64,000 nucleotides of DNA from an uncultured Alphaproteobacteria bacterium (GTDB lineage Bacteria > Pseudomonadota > Alphaproteobacteria > RF32 > CAG-239). Each line of letters opens with the position of its first letter. Within the stretch, counting starts at the first letter, position 1. This document shows, piece after piece, positions 1 to 7,596 of this stretch. The notes beneath the pieces were generated by a model that was not told where the DNA came from, did no database searches, and saw nothing but the letters and a program-made list of their open reading frames with translations. The position numbers were made by a program, and so were the translations under genes. The DNA lies in contig CAJUKS010000007.1 of NCBI GenBank assembly GCA_910587405.1, positions 27,925-91,924 on the forward strand, written 5' to 3'.

Positions 1-318
1 ATGCTTGGCAGTGACGTTTATTCTCTGGACGGCGGCGGTTTTCATTCGCTGGGAGCTTATCCTAAGTTTTACTGGCGGGAAAATCTCGGTCAAATGTTGA
101 TGATTGCGACAGTGGAGCACGGAAAAATGTGTTATCAGCTCTGCGAACGGCAAATCAGAAACGTCTGTTTGTGCAGTAACGAAGATTTGTTGACGGTGGA
201 CAATGAGCATAACGTACATCATCATTATACAATCGATTGTACCTCCGGACAGCCCGCAGAATGTCATCGTATTTTCCGTCCCGATGCATCGGGAATGTAT
301 GTTGAAGCAAAGGAATGA
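1..318 (+). CDS. C-terminal part of an unidentified protein (5' end may lie outside the window)
   Basis: The reading frame is open from the first base to a TGA at 316-318, giving 105 residues. The ATG at base 1 may be the true start or an internal methionine, because nothing upstream is visible. The protein is soluble-looking, with several cysteines and a histidine triplet in a HNVHHHY motif near residue 72. No family is recognised. It is followed within 20 bases by a hairpin that fits a terminator, so it probably closes a transcription unit. It converges on ptsN. Confidence 0.55.
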   Translation: MLGSDVYSLDGGGFHSLGAYPKFYWRENLGQMLMIATVEHGKMCYQLCERQIRNVCLCSNEDLLTVDNEHNVHHHYTIDCTSGQPAECHRIFRPDASGMYVEAKE

Positions 319-334
319 TGCTTTGCGTAATTAA

Positions 335-365
335 GAAACAGCCGCTGATGTCAGCGGCTGTTTCT
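335..365 (+). terminator. Probable intrinsic terminator of the leftmost gene
   Basis: A 14-base arm starting GAAACAGCCGC pairs with its complement after a two-base loop, and the 3' arm ends in a short T-rich stretch. It lies just after the stop at 318 and just ahead of the oppositely oriented ptsN terminator. Confidence 0.6.
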
Positions 366-371
366 CATTAT

Positions 372-397
372 AAAAAATCCCCGGCGGCTGGCCGGGG
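372..397 (-). terminator. Intrinsic terminator of the lpt-hpf-ptsN unit
   Basis: The inverted repeat CCCCGGC/GCCGGGG (379-397) is followed, in the minus-strand direction, by six T residues (372-377). It sits 9 bases past the ptsN stop codon. Confidence 0.75.
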
Positions 398-405
398 AAG
401 ATATG

Positions 406-852
406 TCAGTTCTGAGTCAAAATCCGGTAGATTTCTTCGGTTGAACCGGCATTGCGGAGTTGGCCGCAGATTTCTTCGTCTTTAATGATTTTAGAGATCT
501 GTGCCAGTGCGCTCAAATGGTCGGCGCCGCTGTTTTCCGGCGAAACCAGCATAAATACCAGATCAACCGGCTGATTGTCATCGGCTTCGAAATCAATGCC
601 TTTTTGCAGTTTGGCAAACAGGCCTTTCAACTGTTTCAGTTCCGGAATCCGTCCGTGAGGAACAGCGGTTCCGCCGCCAAAAGCAGTTGAACCCAGATTC
701 TCTCTTTCCAAAATAATGTCAAACATACTTCGGTCATCAATACCGGTACCTTCGGCAATTTTTATGCTCATTTCTTTTAACAGCTGCCGTTTGGAAGCGG
801 CATTATTAATGACGATGACATCATTAGCGGTCAGAATATCAGAAATTTTCAT
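406..852 (-). CDS. ptsN: Nitrogen-regulatory PTS IIA-like protein PtsN
   Basis: This 148-residue protein is the EIIA-Ntr component of the nitrogen phosphotransferase relay, a cytoplasmic regulator that accepts phosphate from NPr on a histidine. The conserved site is visible as AVPHGR with His66. The PTS EIIA type 2 fold spans nearly the whole protein and the length is normal. I chose the ATG at 852 over an upstream TTG at 864, because relatives begin with MKISDIL. It lies 15 bases after hpf and likely shares its transcript. The hpf-ptsN pairing is standard in proteobacteria, usually with rpoN, which is not here. Confidence 0.92.
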   Translation of the reverse strand: MKISDILTANDVIVINNAASKRQLLKEMSIKIAEGTGIDDRSMFDIILERENLGSTAFGGGTAVPHGRIPELKQLKGLFAKLQKGIDFEADDNQPVDLVFMLVSPENSGADHLSALAQISKIIKDEEICGQLRNAGSTEEIYRILTQN

Positions 853-867
853 TTTAACACCCAACGA

Positions 868-1434
868 TTAGTTGTCGGCTTTCGGTTCAACCCAGCCGAT
901 GTTTCCGTCTTTGCGGCGATATACCATGCTGATGTGGCTGTTGGCTGCGTTTCTGAACATCAGGGCGCATTCATTGGCCAAATCCATGTACATAACCGCT
1001 TCGCTGACGGTACAAACCGGAATGTTGGCGCCGGTTTCGGCGATTGTCAGCGGTGCATTGACATCAATGTCCATTTCGTCTTCGGTTTCGATAACCGGAA
1101 AAACGGCTTCGGAAGCCAGTTCGGCCAAGCCGGTTTTGCTTTTGTGATCTTTAAGGCGATTTTTGTGTTTGCTCAAGCGAACGGCAATGTGACCGTTGGC
1201 ATTGTCAAAAGCCGTATAAGGGTCGCCGGCGGTTCCGGTGCCTTTTAATACGATATTTTTTGCAGGATGGACGGTAACTTCGGCGGAGAACTCTTCTCCT
1301 TCTTTCGAAAACGCAACATTGCAGCCGATCGGATCGCTGAAATATTTAGTTACCGAATTCAAAATATTTTCTTCGATATGCGAGCGCAATCTGTCTCCGA
1401 TATCTACTTGCTTGCCTGTCAGTGTTATTTTCAT
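868..1434 (-). CDS. hpf: Long-form ribosome hibernation promoting factor
   Basis: The 188-residue protein binds the 30S subunit and promotes inactive ribosome dimers in stationary phase. It has the N-terminal S30AE domain (about residues 1-100, starting MKITLTGKQVDIG) and the C-terminal dimerisation domain (about 125-185, with MYRRKDGNIGWVEPK). That makes it the long form found in Alphaproteobacteria. The ATG at 1434 has AAGGA 6 bases upstream and was preferred to the in-frame TTG at 1449. A good promoter lies at 1482-1509, so hpf-ptsN can be transcribed apart from the lpt genes. Confidence 0.93.
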   Translation of the reverse strand: MKITLTGKQVDIGDRLRSHIEENILNSVTKYFSDPIGCNVAFSKEGEEFSAEVTVHPAKNIVLKGTGTAGDPYTAFDNANGHIAVRLSKHKNRLKDHKSKTGLAELASEAVFPVIETEDEMDIDVNAPLTIAETGANIPVCTVSEAVMYMDLANECALMFRNAANSHISMVYRRKDGNIGWVEPKADN

Positions 1435-1481
1435 AATTTTTCCTTGCAAAATATAATTAATAAAGTGAATTTTGAACCTTC

Positions 1482-1509
1482 ATTTTAGCATATAAAATTA
1501 AGAATTCAA
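1482..1509 (-). promoter_or_regulatory. Probable sigma-70 promoter of hpf-ptsN
   Basis: On the minus strand TTGAAT (1504-1509) is followed after 16 bases by TAAAAT (1482-1487), which has the extended -10 element TGC. The hpf start is about 48 bases downstream. Confidence 0.55.
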
Positions 1510-1567
1510 CCACAGTTTTGGAATAATTAACTTAAAATAAGGTTAAGAAAACCGGCAAAAGAAATAT

Positions 1568-1706
1568 TTAAGCCGGCCGCAAAAAACGCTGCGAGGCAAG
1601 AGGTTGATTATCCTTGACGAAATATTGAAATCTTTCCCGATCGGAAACGCTGATTTTGCTTACCGAAACGGCGAGTGATTGATAAATTTTGCAAGCGCGG
1701 TCGGCG
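1568..1706 (-). other. Coding-like stretch without start codon after lptB
   Basis: After the lptB stop, an open frame (+1 relative to lptB) runs about 46 codons to a TAA at 1568-1570. It has coding-like codon use and would read ...KISVSDRERFQYF... It has no ATG, GTG or TTG between its last upstream stop (inside lptB) and its end. It may be a gene remnant, a frameshifted lptB extension, or chance. No known family is recognised. Confidence 0.3.
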
Positions 1707-2447
1707 TTACATTGAAAAGTTGTCGCCGAGATAAACCTTGCGGACTTCTTCGTTATTGACGATTTCTTCCGGCGTCCCTTCCATCAGAACGGTTCCGCCG
1801 TGCAAAATATAAGCACGGTCGGTGATGTCAAGCGTTTCGCGCACATTATGGTCGGTGATCAGAACTCCGAGGCCGCGGTGTTTGAGCTGGGAGACCAAAG
1901 AGCGAATTTCGCCCACGGCAATCGGATCGATCCCCGCCAAGGGTTCGTCCAGCAAAATGAAGTTTGGCTGGCTGGCCAGGGCGCGGGCAATTTCAAGACG
2001 CCGTCTCTCGCCGCCGGAAAGCGCCATCGCGGGAGATTTGCGTAAATGAGCAATCGAAAATTCCGACAGCAGTTCCTCCAGCATGTTTTCCCGTTTGTCT
2101 TCGTCTTCCACCACAATTTCCAAAATTGCCTTGATGTTGTCTTCAACGCTCAGTGAGCGAAAGATGGAAGCTTCTTGCGGCAAATACCCAATTCCCATCC
2201 GGGCGCGGCGGTACATCGGCATGTTGGTAATGTCCTGGCCGTCAATATGCACATCGCCGTAATCAGGCGTGATCAACCCGGTGACGCAATAAAAACAGGT
2301 GGTTTTTCCGGCACCGTTCGGTCCCAGCAGTCCGACCGCTTCGCCGCGTTTGACATGCAAGGAGACGTTGCGCAGCACCGGGCGGTTTTTGTATTTTTTT
2401 CCGATGTTAAAAATTTCTAAAGTGGAACTGGAATTTTTATCGTACAT
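1707..2447 (-). CDS. lptB: LPS export ABC transporter ATP-binding protein LptB
   Basis: This 246-residue ATPase powers extraction of lipopolysaccharide from the inner membrane together with LptF/G and LptC. All ABC motifs are present: Walker A GPNGAGKTT (42-50), signature LSGGE (143-147), Walker B ILLDEP (to 169) and the switch histidine in LITDHN. The ATG at 2447 has an AGGA 5 bases upstream. The longer frame from 2486 lacks such a site and would overlap lptA. It follows lptA by 20 bases, as in other proteobacteria. LptF and LptG are not in this window. Confidence 0.95.
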   Translation of the reverse strand: MYDKNSSSTLEIFNIGKKYKNRPVLRNVSLHVKRGEAVGLLGPNGAGKTTCFYCVTGLITPDYGDVHIDGQDITNMPMYRRARMGIGYLPQEASIFRSLSVEDNIKAILEIVVEDEDKRENMLEELLSEFSIAHLRKSPAMALSGGERRRLEIARALASQPNFILLDEPLAGIDPIAVGEIRSLVSQLKHRGLGVLITDHNVRETLDITDRAYILHGGTVLMEGTPEEIVNNEEVRKVYLGDNFSM

Positions 2448-2467
2448 TTTTCCTGCTTTCAATTGCG

Positions 2468-3217
2468 TTATTTTTCTTCGTACCAAATGCCGGAGACTCT
2501 CGATTTTCCGGACAGAACTTTGCTGATGCCGGTATTGAGGTCGGTTTCGGCACGGTCTCCCCGCAGAATGTTGCCGTTTTGGTTAATAACCACATTTTCG
2601 TACAGCTTTACCAAACCTTGTTCCGGATAATAAACGCCGGTTTTGGCGGTTACTTCGCCGTCTTTGGTGACAATCCGCACGTTTTTCGGAATTTCAACCC
2701 GTTGCAAGACCGGGGAGCCTTCTTTGTCCTTTTTGAAAAAAGCTTCCATAACATCCGAACAGACTTTGTTTTTGCCGTTGTCGGCAACGACGTTGCCTTT
2801 GGCAACAGCCTTTTCCTGTCCCGGATAATAAGTAATGTTTTCCGTCGCCGTAATGGTTGCGCGGTCGTTTTTAATCCGTGCCGGTTTTCCGGTCAAAACC
2901 ATGTAATCGTCTTTGACATGGTATTCCATCAGGTCGCCGAAAGCGTCGGCCTTCGGCAGGTGGAGACTCACTTTTTGCCGGGCTTCCATATCGGTAATCG
3001 AGGTTTTGCCCCGGTTGCTTTTGGAAAACCAAGCCGTCAGAATCTCTCCTTTGACGGTCATTCCCGGTTTGACGGCCACCGCGTTGCCGACGGCTACCGC
3101 TTTTTGTTCGTTTTGGTAGATTTCGACCTGTTTATCGGCAGTGATGGTGATGTCGTAAGCGGCGGCAGAAGTTATCCGAACGGCGGCGAGCAGAGGAATC
3201 AGCCATATTTTTTTCAT
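2468..3217 (-). CDS. lptA: Periplasmic LPS transport protein LptA (OstA-like)
   Basis: A 249-residue exported protein that forms the periplasmic bridge carrying LPS to LptD. A signal peptide covers about residues 1-20 (MKKIWLIPLLAAV then a small-residue cleavage region). An OstA/LptA beta-jellyroll repeat region follows, with typical phrases such as AVGNAVAVKPGMTVKG and AKGNVVADN. It overlaps lptC by 4 bases and precedes lptB, fixing its role by context. It is somewhat longer than the E. coli protein (185), as is usual in Alphaproteobacteria. Confidence 0.88.
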   Translation of the reverse strand: MKKIWLIPLLAAVRITSAAAYDITITADKQVEIYQNEQKAVAVGNAVAVKPGMTVKGEILTAWFSKSNRGKTSITDMEARQKVSLHLPKADAFGDLMEYHVKDDYMVLTGKPARIKNDRATITATENITYYPGQEKAVAKGNVVADNGKNKVCSDVMEAFFKKDKEGSPVLQRVEIPKNVRIVTKDGEVTAKTGVYYPEQGLVKLYENVVINQNGNILRGDRAETDLNTGISKVLSGKSRVSGIWYEEK

Positions 3218-3894
3218 TGCGGCGCCTCCTCAAAATTTTCCTGATGGATGATAATTTTGGTTTTGCCGGTAAAGATAAGGACCCGGTTGCCTTTGTAATA
3301 CTCAAATCCTTCCGATTTTAAATTGCCGAAATAGCCCTCGGCGGTTACCGGCGTTTTGCTGTACGCTTTGGCTTGGATGCTGTCATAGAACATGGTGCGG
3401 GTGAGAGCGGTTGTTCCGTCGCTGTAAACCATTTTGACGTCTTCGTCCAACCACAGCAACCGGTTGACCTGATCATAATAACCGACCGGGGATTTGACGC
3501 TGGTCCAGTCGGTGTCCGAAGACGGCAGCAGCCCTTCGGGATGAATCAGTTTGACCAGTTTTGAGCCGGGTTCGGTTTCGTCAATCGTTTCGGCGGTAAA
3601 ATTGTTAACCCGGTTTTGTTTGTCGGTAATATAGAAAACGGTATTTTCCATATGAAGTTTTTCCAACTCGCCGTCTTTGGGCTTGGCGATGTTCATCTGA
3701 AGTTCGCCGCTGCGTTCCTGCAAACCGGGCAAAATCACCAGCAGTCCCGCCAGAGCGGCAGCAATTGCCGGCAGTCCAAGCTTAATCAGGCGAACAACAT
3801 GTGTCCGCCGCGAAGCCGGAGAATTGTCGCCGCGTTGTTTTTTTTTGAGGCTGTCTTCGGCAAAGAAGATGTCTAATTTCTTAAAATCAAACAA
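3214..3894 (-). CDS. lptC: LPS export system protein LptC
   Basis: A 226-residue bitopic inner-membrane protein that hands LPS from LptB2FG to LptA. A single membrane segment lies at about residues 37-56 (IKLGLPAIAAALAGLLVILP), preceded by basic residues and followed by a periplasmic DUF1239-type domain. The start is a TTG at 3894 with AAGG 9 bases upstream. The next methionine (67) lies beyond the membrane segment, so a later start would lose the anchor. The kdsD stop directly abuts this start, and the 3' end overlaps lptA by 4 bases, indicating coupled translation. Confidence 0.85.
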   Translation of the reverse strand: MFDFKKLDIFFAEDSLKKKQRGDNSPASRRTHVVRLIKLGLPAIAAALAGLLVILPGLQERSGELQMNIAKPKDGELEKLHMENTVFYITDKQNRVNNFTAETIDETEPGSKLVKLIHPEGLLPSSDTDWTSVKSPVGYYDQVNRLLWLDEDVKMVYSDGTTALTRTMFYDSIQAKAYSKTPVTAEGYFGNLKSEGFEYYKGNRVLIFTGKTKIIIHQENFEEAPQ

Positions 3895-4917
3895 TTATGC
3901 AACCTTATCGTGAGAATTAAGCGGAGCATCTTTCTTTTTTTCAATCGTAAAGCCGGCCCGCAGACAATCGTGCATATGAATGATGCCGATCGGTTTGTTG
4001 TTTTCGATGACAAACAGCTGAGTGATGCCTTTTCCGGTGTTGTTCATGATATTGACGGCCTCGGCCACCAAGGTGTCGGGAGAGGTCGTCTTGGGATTTT
4101 TGGTCATAATGTCTTCGGCATTTTTTTCAAACAGGTCATTGTCAAGCGAGTTGACCATTGCACGACGCAAGTCGCCGTCGGTAATCATCCCACTCAGTTC
4201 GCCGTTTTCGTTGACGATTCCCACGCATCCCAGCATTTTTGACGACATGGTCAGAATAATCTGTCTGAGAGCGGCATGTTCGTTTAAAATCGGCATTTCG
4301 TCGCCGCGATGCATCAGGTCGGAAACTTTTTGCAACAAGGCACCGAGCTTTCCGCCCGGATGGCGTTGTTTGTAATTGTTTTTCGAAAAGCCCTTACGTT
4401 CCATCAGCGCAATTGCCAGAATATCGCCCAGCACCAAAGTGGCGGTGGTGGAAGAAGTCGGCGCCATGCCGAGCGGGCAGGCTTCGCCGGCATCGGGTAG
4501 ACGTAGAATGATATCGCCGGCTTTTCCCAGCGTGCTGTCCGGATTTTTGGTCATCGAAATCAACGGAATTCCGTATCTTTTGCAATAAATCAGGATATCG
4601 GACAGTTCTTTGGATTCTCCGCCGTTGGAAATCGCCAACACCACATCGTCGTCGGTCAGCATTCCGAGGTCGCCGTGACTGGCTTCGGCCGGATGTACAA
4701 AGAAGGAAGGTGTCCCGGTGGAGGCCAGAGTGGCGGCGATTTTGTTGCCGATATGCCCCGATTTTCCCATTCCGGTTACGATGACGCGTCCTTTGGCAGC
4801 CTGTATCATATCCAGAGCTTCGGTCAGGCTGGAGTCAAGTTCGCTTTCCATAATACGCAGGGCGTCGACTTCCTTATCGATAGTCCGGCGTGCCGATTCG
4901 ATGTCTTTGTTTGTCAT
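3895..4917 (-). CDS. kdsD: Arabinose-5-phosphate isomerase KdsD/KpsF
   Basis: This 340-residue enzyme interconverts ribulose 5-phosphate and arabinose 5-phosphate, the first step to KDO for LPS. It has an N-terminal SIS sugar-isomerase domain (about 40-180, with GMGKSGHIGNKIAATLASTG and HPAEASHGDLG) and two C-terminal CBS domains (about 210-330). The ATG at 4917 has GAGG 12 bases upstream; a TTG at 4935 is the alternative. It heads the run kdsD-lptC-lptA-lptB, in which spacings are 0 to 20 bases, so these genes are probably one operon joining KDO synthesis to LPS export. Confidence 0.94.
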   Translation of the reverse strand: MTNKDIESARRTIDKEVDALRIMESELDSSLTEALDMIQAAKGRVIVTGMGKSGHIGNKIAATLASTGTPSFFVHPAEASHGDLGMLTDDDVVLAISNGGESKELSDILIYCKRYGIPLISMTKNPDSTLGKAGDIILRLPDAGEACPLGMAPTSSTTATLVLGDILAIALMERKGFSKNNYKQRHPGGKLGALLQKVSDLMHRGDEMPILNEHAALRQIILTMSSKMLGCVGIVNENGELSGMITDGDLRRAMVNSLDNDLFEKNAEDIMTKNPKTTSPDTLVAEAVNIMNNTGKGITQLFVIENNKPIGIIHMHDCLRAGFTIEKKKDAPLNSHDKVA

Positions 4918-5022
4918 TGTGTTTATAGTCCTCAAATTTGATTAAAATATAGTGGAGAATATTATTATTTAAACTTGAAAGCAAGTAAATTTATCCAACC
5001 ATCAACACGGGACCGAAACCGG

Positions 5023-5051
5023 TTGATTCTTGTTATTCCGTTCAGTAATAT
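5023..5051 (+). promoter_or_regulatory. Probable promoter of the exported protein gene at 5125
   Basis: TTGATT (5023-5028), a 17-base spacer and TAATAT (5046-5051) lie about 70 bases ahead of the ATG at 5125, within the divergent gap from kdsD. Confidence 0.5.
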
Positions 5052-5124
5052 ATAAGCCAAACGAAAAAAGTCGTTTGTTAATACCAATCGGCGTTGAGGA
5101 AAATTTAAATTGAGGGAAGACGTT

Positions 5125-6567
5125 ATGACTAAAAAAAGTTTTATTTTATCGGTTGTCGCGGTCGGCGTGTTCACATTAGTCGCCCAGTCTGCGGCGGCAG
5201 TGTTGTCGGAAACGCAAAAACAAGAGATTAGAAATGTTTTGGGCGATCAGACAATTGAAGTTACGGAGGAAAACGAAACGGTGGTAGCCGGCTTTCCCGA
5301 AGTGACAGTTCAAGACGAAGGCGGAAGCAAAAAGAAAGTCGACGCCTATCAGCTGCATCTCAAAGCAGCCGGAAGCTTTAACGGCATGCCGCAATATAAG
5401 TATGTTACCGTGTCGCCGCTTCGTTTAAAATCGTTGGTCTATTCGCGGTTGGGCTTGTGGTTTCCGTCAGTGGTTACCGAAGCAGGCTCCTTTGCCGAAG
5501 AAGCTTCAATCGTTCCGGCATTGGGATACGAAAGCGGCAGAAAAATGCAAATTATCAATCTGCGGTTGATTGATGAGGAAGAGGGGGTGCCGAACGAGTT
5601 TTTGACCGCCTCCAAGATCAGCAGCTTTGTTCAAAACAAGGAAAACGACGGCGGCACCGATTATTTTTCGGTTTTCAAAGGCGAGAACATCGTTATCTCT
5701 CTGTCTCTCGGCAATTTGCGCATCCCGGGTTTTGTTTCGGTAAACGATATGAAAAATGCGGTCCTGAAACCGGGACAAAAAGTGCCGATGCTGGCCGATG
5801 ACATAAAAGGCTCTTTAAAAATGTCGGTGGTAACGCTTGAAGTGCCGATGTTGTCGACGGTTGTCAATTTTCGGATAGATTCCGAAGGGCGGTCGGTCTT
5901 AAATAAAAAAGAGGAAACAATTGACGTGGTTTGGCTTTTCCGTTTGAGAGACGTGAAGAGCGAAGGGATGTTGTCTGATCTGCCCCTGAACTCGTTTGAT
6001 CTAAAGTTTTTGGTTAAAGGGATTGATCGTCAAAAATATGAAAAATTTCAGGATGAGCAGCAAGGCAATATGCTGTTTTTGACTGAAGACAGCATAGACG
6101 CCGCTGAAATATTAGCCGTTTCGGACGACGATGAGACTGAGCTTGTCGAAGTATCTTCGGAAAACTGGCGCAGCCTTTTGATCGGTAAAGATGTAAAATA
6201 TAAATTTTCCGCTTTGTTTGATCGGGGGGCCATCAGCGGGAACGGTTGTTTGGAAATTAAAAAAGACGATGTGCTGAACGTGATGAAATTTAAAGTTGTC
6301 AATTTTGACGTTTTGTCGCCCGATACTGGCAAAGCCTGCCGCGAACGGCAGGCAAAAGATCCGTCGGGTATGCCCTTAAGGTGCCCGTCGGGCGGCTTTC
6401 TCGATTCTTTGCGACCTTATCTTGACATCGGCAAGCGGGTGAAAAATGACAAAGGCGAAACCGTAGACGAATTTGTCGTGCGGCAGTCGGGCGCCGGGAG
6501 CACGATAAACGGCAAACCGCTTTCGATGGGCGTACCCTCGGTTTCTTCCGCCTATATGGGATTGTAA
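5125..6567 (+). CDS. Unidentified exported protein
   Basis: The 480-residue product starts with a clear Sec signal peptide (MTKKSFILSVVAVGVFTL, cleavage probably after QSAAA at about 24). The ATG at 5125 has GAGGGA 8 bases upstream; a TTG at 5110 is less likely. The mature part is acidic and lysine-rich with no membrane segment. It has alternating short beta-like stretches, and the only cysteine pair I noted is near the C-terminus (GKAC...LRCPSGG). No family is recognised. It has its own promoter and a weak terminator, so it seems to be a single-gene unit in the periplasm or outer membrane. Confidence 0.8.
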   Translation: MTKKSFILSVVAVGVFTLVAQSAAAVLSETQKQEIRNVLGDQTIEVTEENETVVAGFPEVTVQDEGGSKKKVDAYQLHLKAAGSFNGMPQYKYVTVSPLRLKSLVYSRLGLWFPSVVTEAGSFAEEASIVPALGYESGRKMQIINLRLIDEEEGVPNEFLTASKISSFVQNKENDGGTDYFSVFKGENIVISLSLGNLRIPGFVSVNDMKNAVLKPGQKVPMLADDIKGSLKMSVVTLEVPMLSTVVNFRIDSEGRSVLNKKEETIDVVWLFRLRDVKSEGMLSDLPLNSFDLKFLVKGIDRQKYEKFQDEQQGNMLFLTEDSIDAAEILAVSDDDETELVEVSSENWRSLLIGKDVKYKFSALFDRGAISGNGCLEIKKDDVLNVMKFKVVNFDVLSPDTGKACRERQAKDPSGMPLRCPSGGFLDSLRPYLDIGKRVKNDKGETVDEFVVRQSGAGSTINGKPLSMGVPSVSSAYMGL

Positions 6568-6580
6568 GGCAAATGAAAAT

Positions 6581-6612
6581 AAAAAAAACGGTTGAAAAAT
6601 ACCGGTTTTTTT
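6581..6612 (+). terminator. Weak intrinsic terminator after the exported protein gene
   Basis: An A-run, CGGT, an 8-base loop, ACCG and a T-run form an A/T-rich hairpin with one mismatch, ending in seven Ts. It lies between the stop at 6567 and the rpsL promoter. Confidence 0.5.
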
Positions 6613-6627
6613 ATTGCAAAATAATTG

Positions 6628-6656
6628 TTGACTTGGCCGGTTTATAAATGTATACA
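6628..6656 (+). promoter_or_regulatory. Strong sigma-70 promoter of the str operon
   Basis: TTGACT (6628-6633), an exact 17-base spacer and TATACA (6651-6656) are close to consensus. They lie about 72 bases ahead of the rpsL start, leaving an A/T-rich leader. Confidence 0.75.
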
Positions 6657-6727
6657 TGCATTAACTCTTTGAGAATGAAAGTATTAAAGAGGTTTTTTGT
6701 ATTAATTTAAGAATAAGGAAATTTGTG

Positions 6728-7099
6728 ATGCCTACAATTAGTCAGTTAATTCGTAAATCACGAACACCTAAAGTGAAAAGAAACAAGGTCCCGGCCTTGA
6801 AAGCTTGTCCACAAAAACGCGGTGTTTGCACAAGGGTTTATACGACTACCCCGAAAAAACCGAACTCCGCTTTGCGTAAAGTGGCACGCGTTCGGCTTAC
6901 CAACGGCTTTGAAGTAATCAGCTATATCCCTGGTGAAGGTCATAATCTTCAGGAACACTCAGTGGTGCTGATTAAGGGAGGCCGTGTAAAAGACTTGCCT
7001 GGTGTTCGTTATCATATCATTCGCGGTACTTTGGACACCCAGGGTATTGCCAAACGTCGTCAGCGTCGTTCTCTGTACGGCGCCAAGAGACCGAAATAG
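6728..7099 (+). CDS. rpsL: 30S ribosomal protein S12
   Basis: S12 (123 residues) lies at the decoding centre and interface of the small subunit. The conserved streptomycin-site segments TTPKKPNSALRK and PGVRYHIIRG are intact and carry the usual lysines. The ATG at 6728 has AAGGAA 8 bases upstream; the GTG just before it is not used in relatives. It is first gene of the str operon, 11 bases ahead of rpsG. Confidence 0.98.
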   Translation: MPTISQLIRKSRTPKVKRNKVPALKACPQKRGVCTRVYTTTPKKPNSALRKVARVRLTNGFEVISYIPGEGHNLQEHSVVLIKGGRVKDLPGVRYHIIRGTLDTQGIAKRRQRRSLYGAKRPK

Positions 7100-7110
7100 G
7101 AGGGTAAGTT

Positions 7111-7581
7111 ATGTCACGTCGTCATAGTGCAGAAAAAAGAATTGTACTGCCGGATGCAAAGTACCATGATAAGGTAGTTGCTAAATTTATTAACAACGTT
7201 ATGGAAGACGGTAAAAAAGCCGTTGCCGAAAAGATCGTTTATTCGGCATTCGATATTCTGTCTGCCAAAACCAAACAAGACGCTTTGGCTGTGTTCAGCG
7301 AAGCGATCGAAAACGTCAAACCTGTTTTGGAAGTTAAATCCCGTCGCGTCGGCGGTGCAACCTATCAGGTTCCGTGCGAAGTTCGTGCCGACCGTCGTCA
7401 GGCTTTGGCAATCCGCTGGATTATTGCCGCTGCCCTCAAGCGTTCGGAAACAACCATGACCGAGAAATTGGCCAACGAACTGCTGGATGCTGCTGCCAAC
7501 CGTGGTGCTGCCGTTAAAAAACGCGAAGATACCCACAAAATGGCCGAAGCCAACAAAGCTTTCTCTCATTACAAATTCTAA
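7111..7581 (+). CDS. rpsG: 30S ribosomal protein S7
   Basis: S7 (156 residues) is a primary binder that nucleates the 3' head domain of 16S rRNA. The N-terminal MSRRHSAEKR and the conserved GGATYQVPCEVRADRRQALA segment are present and the length is normal. A strong GGAGG lies upstream. It is placed between rpsL and fusA, as in all str operons; in enterics S7 is the operon's translational repressor, and whether that holds here cannot be seen. Confidence 0.98.
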   Translation: MSRRHSAEKRIVLPDAKYHDKVVAKFINNVMEDGKKAVAEKIVYSAFDILSAKTKQDALAVFSEAIENVKPVLEVKSRRVGGATYQVPCEVRADRRQALAIRWIIAAALKRSETTMTEKLANELLDAAANRGAAVKKREDTHKMAEANKAFSHYKF

Positions 7582-7596
7582 TCTGAGGGAAAGAAC

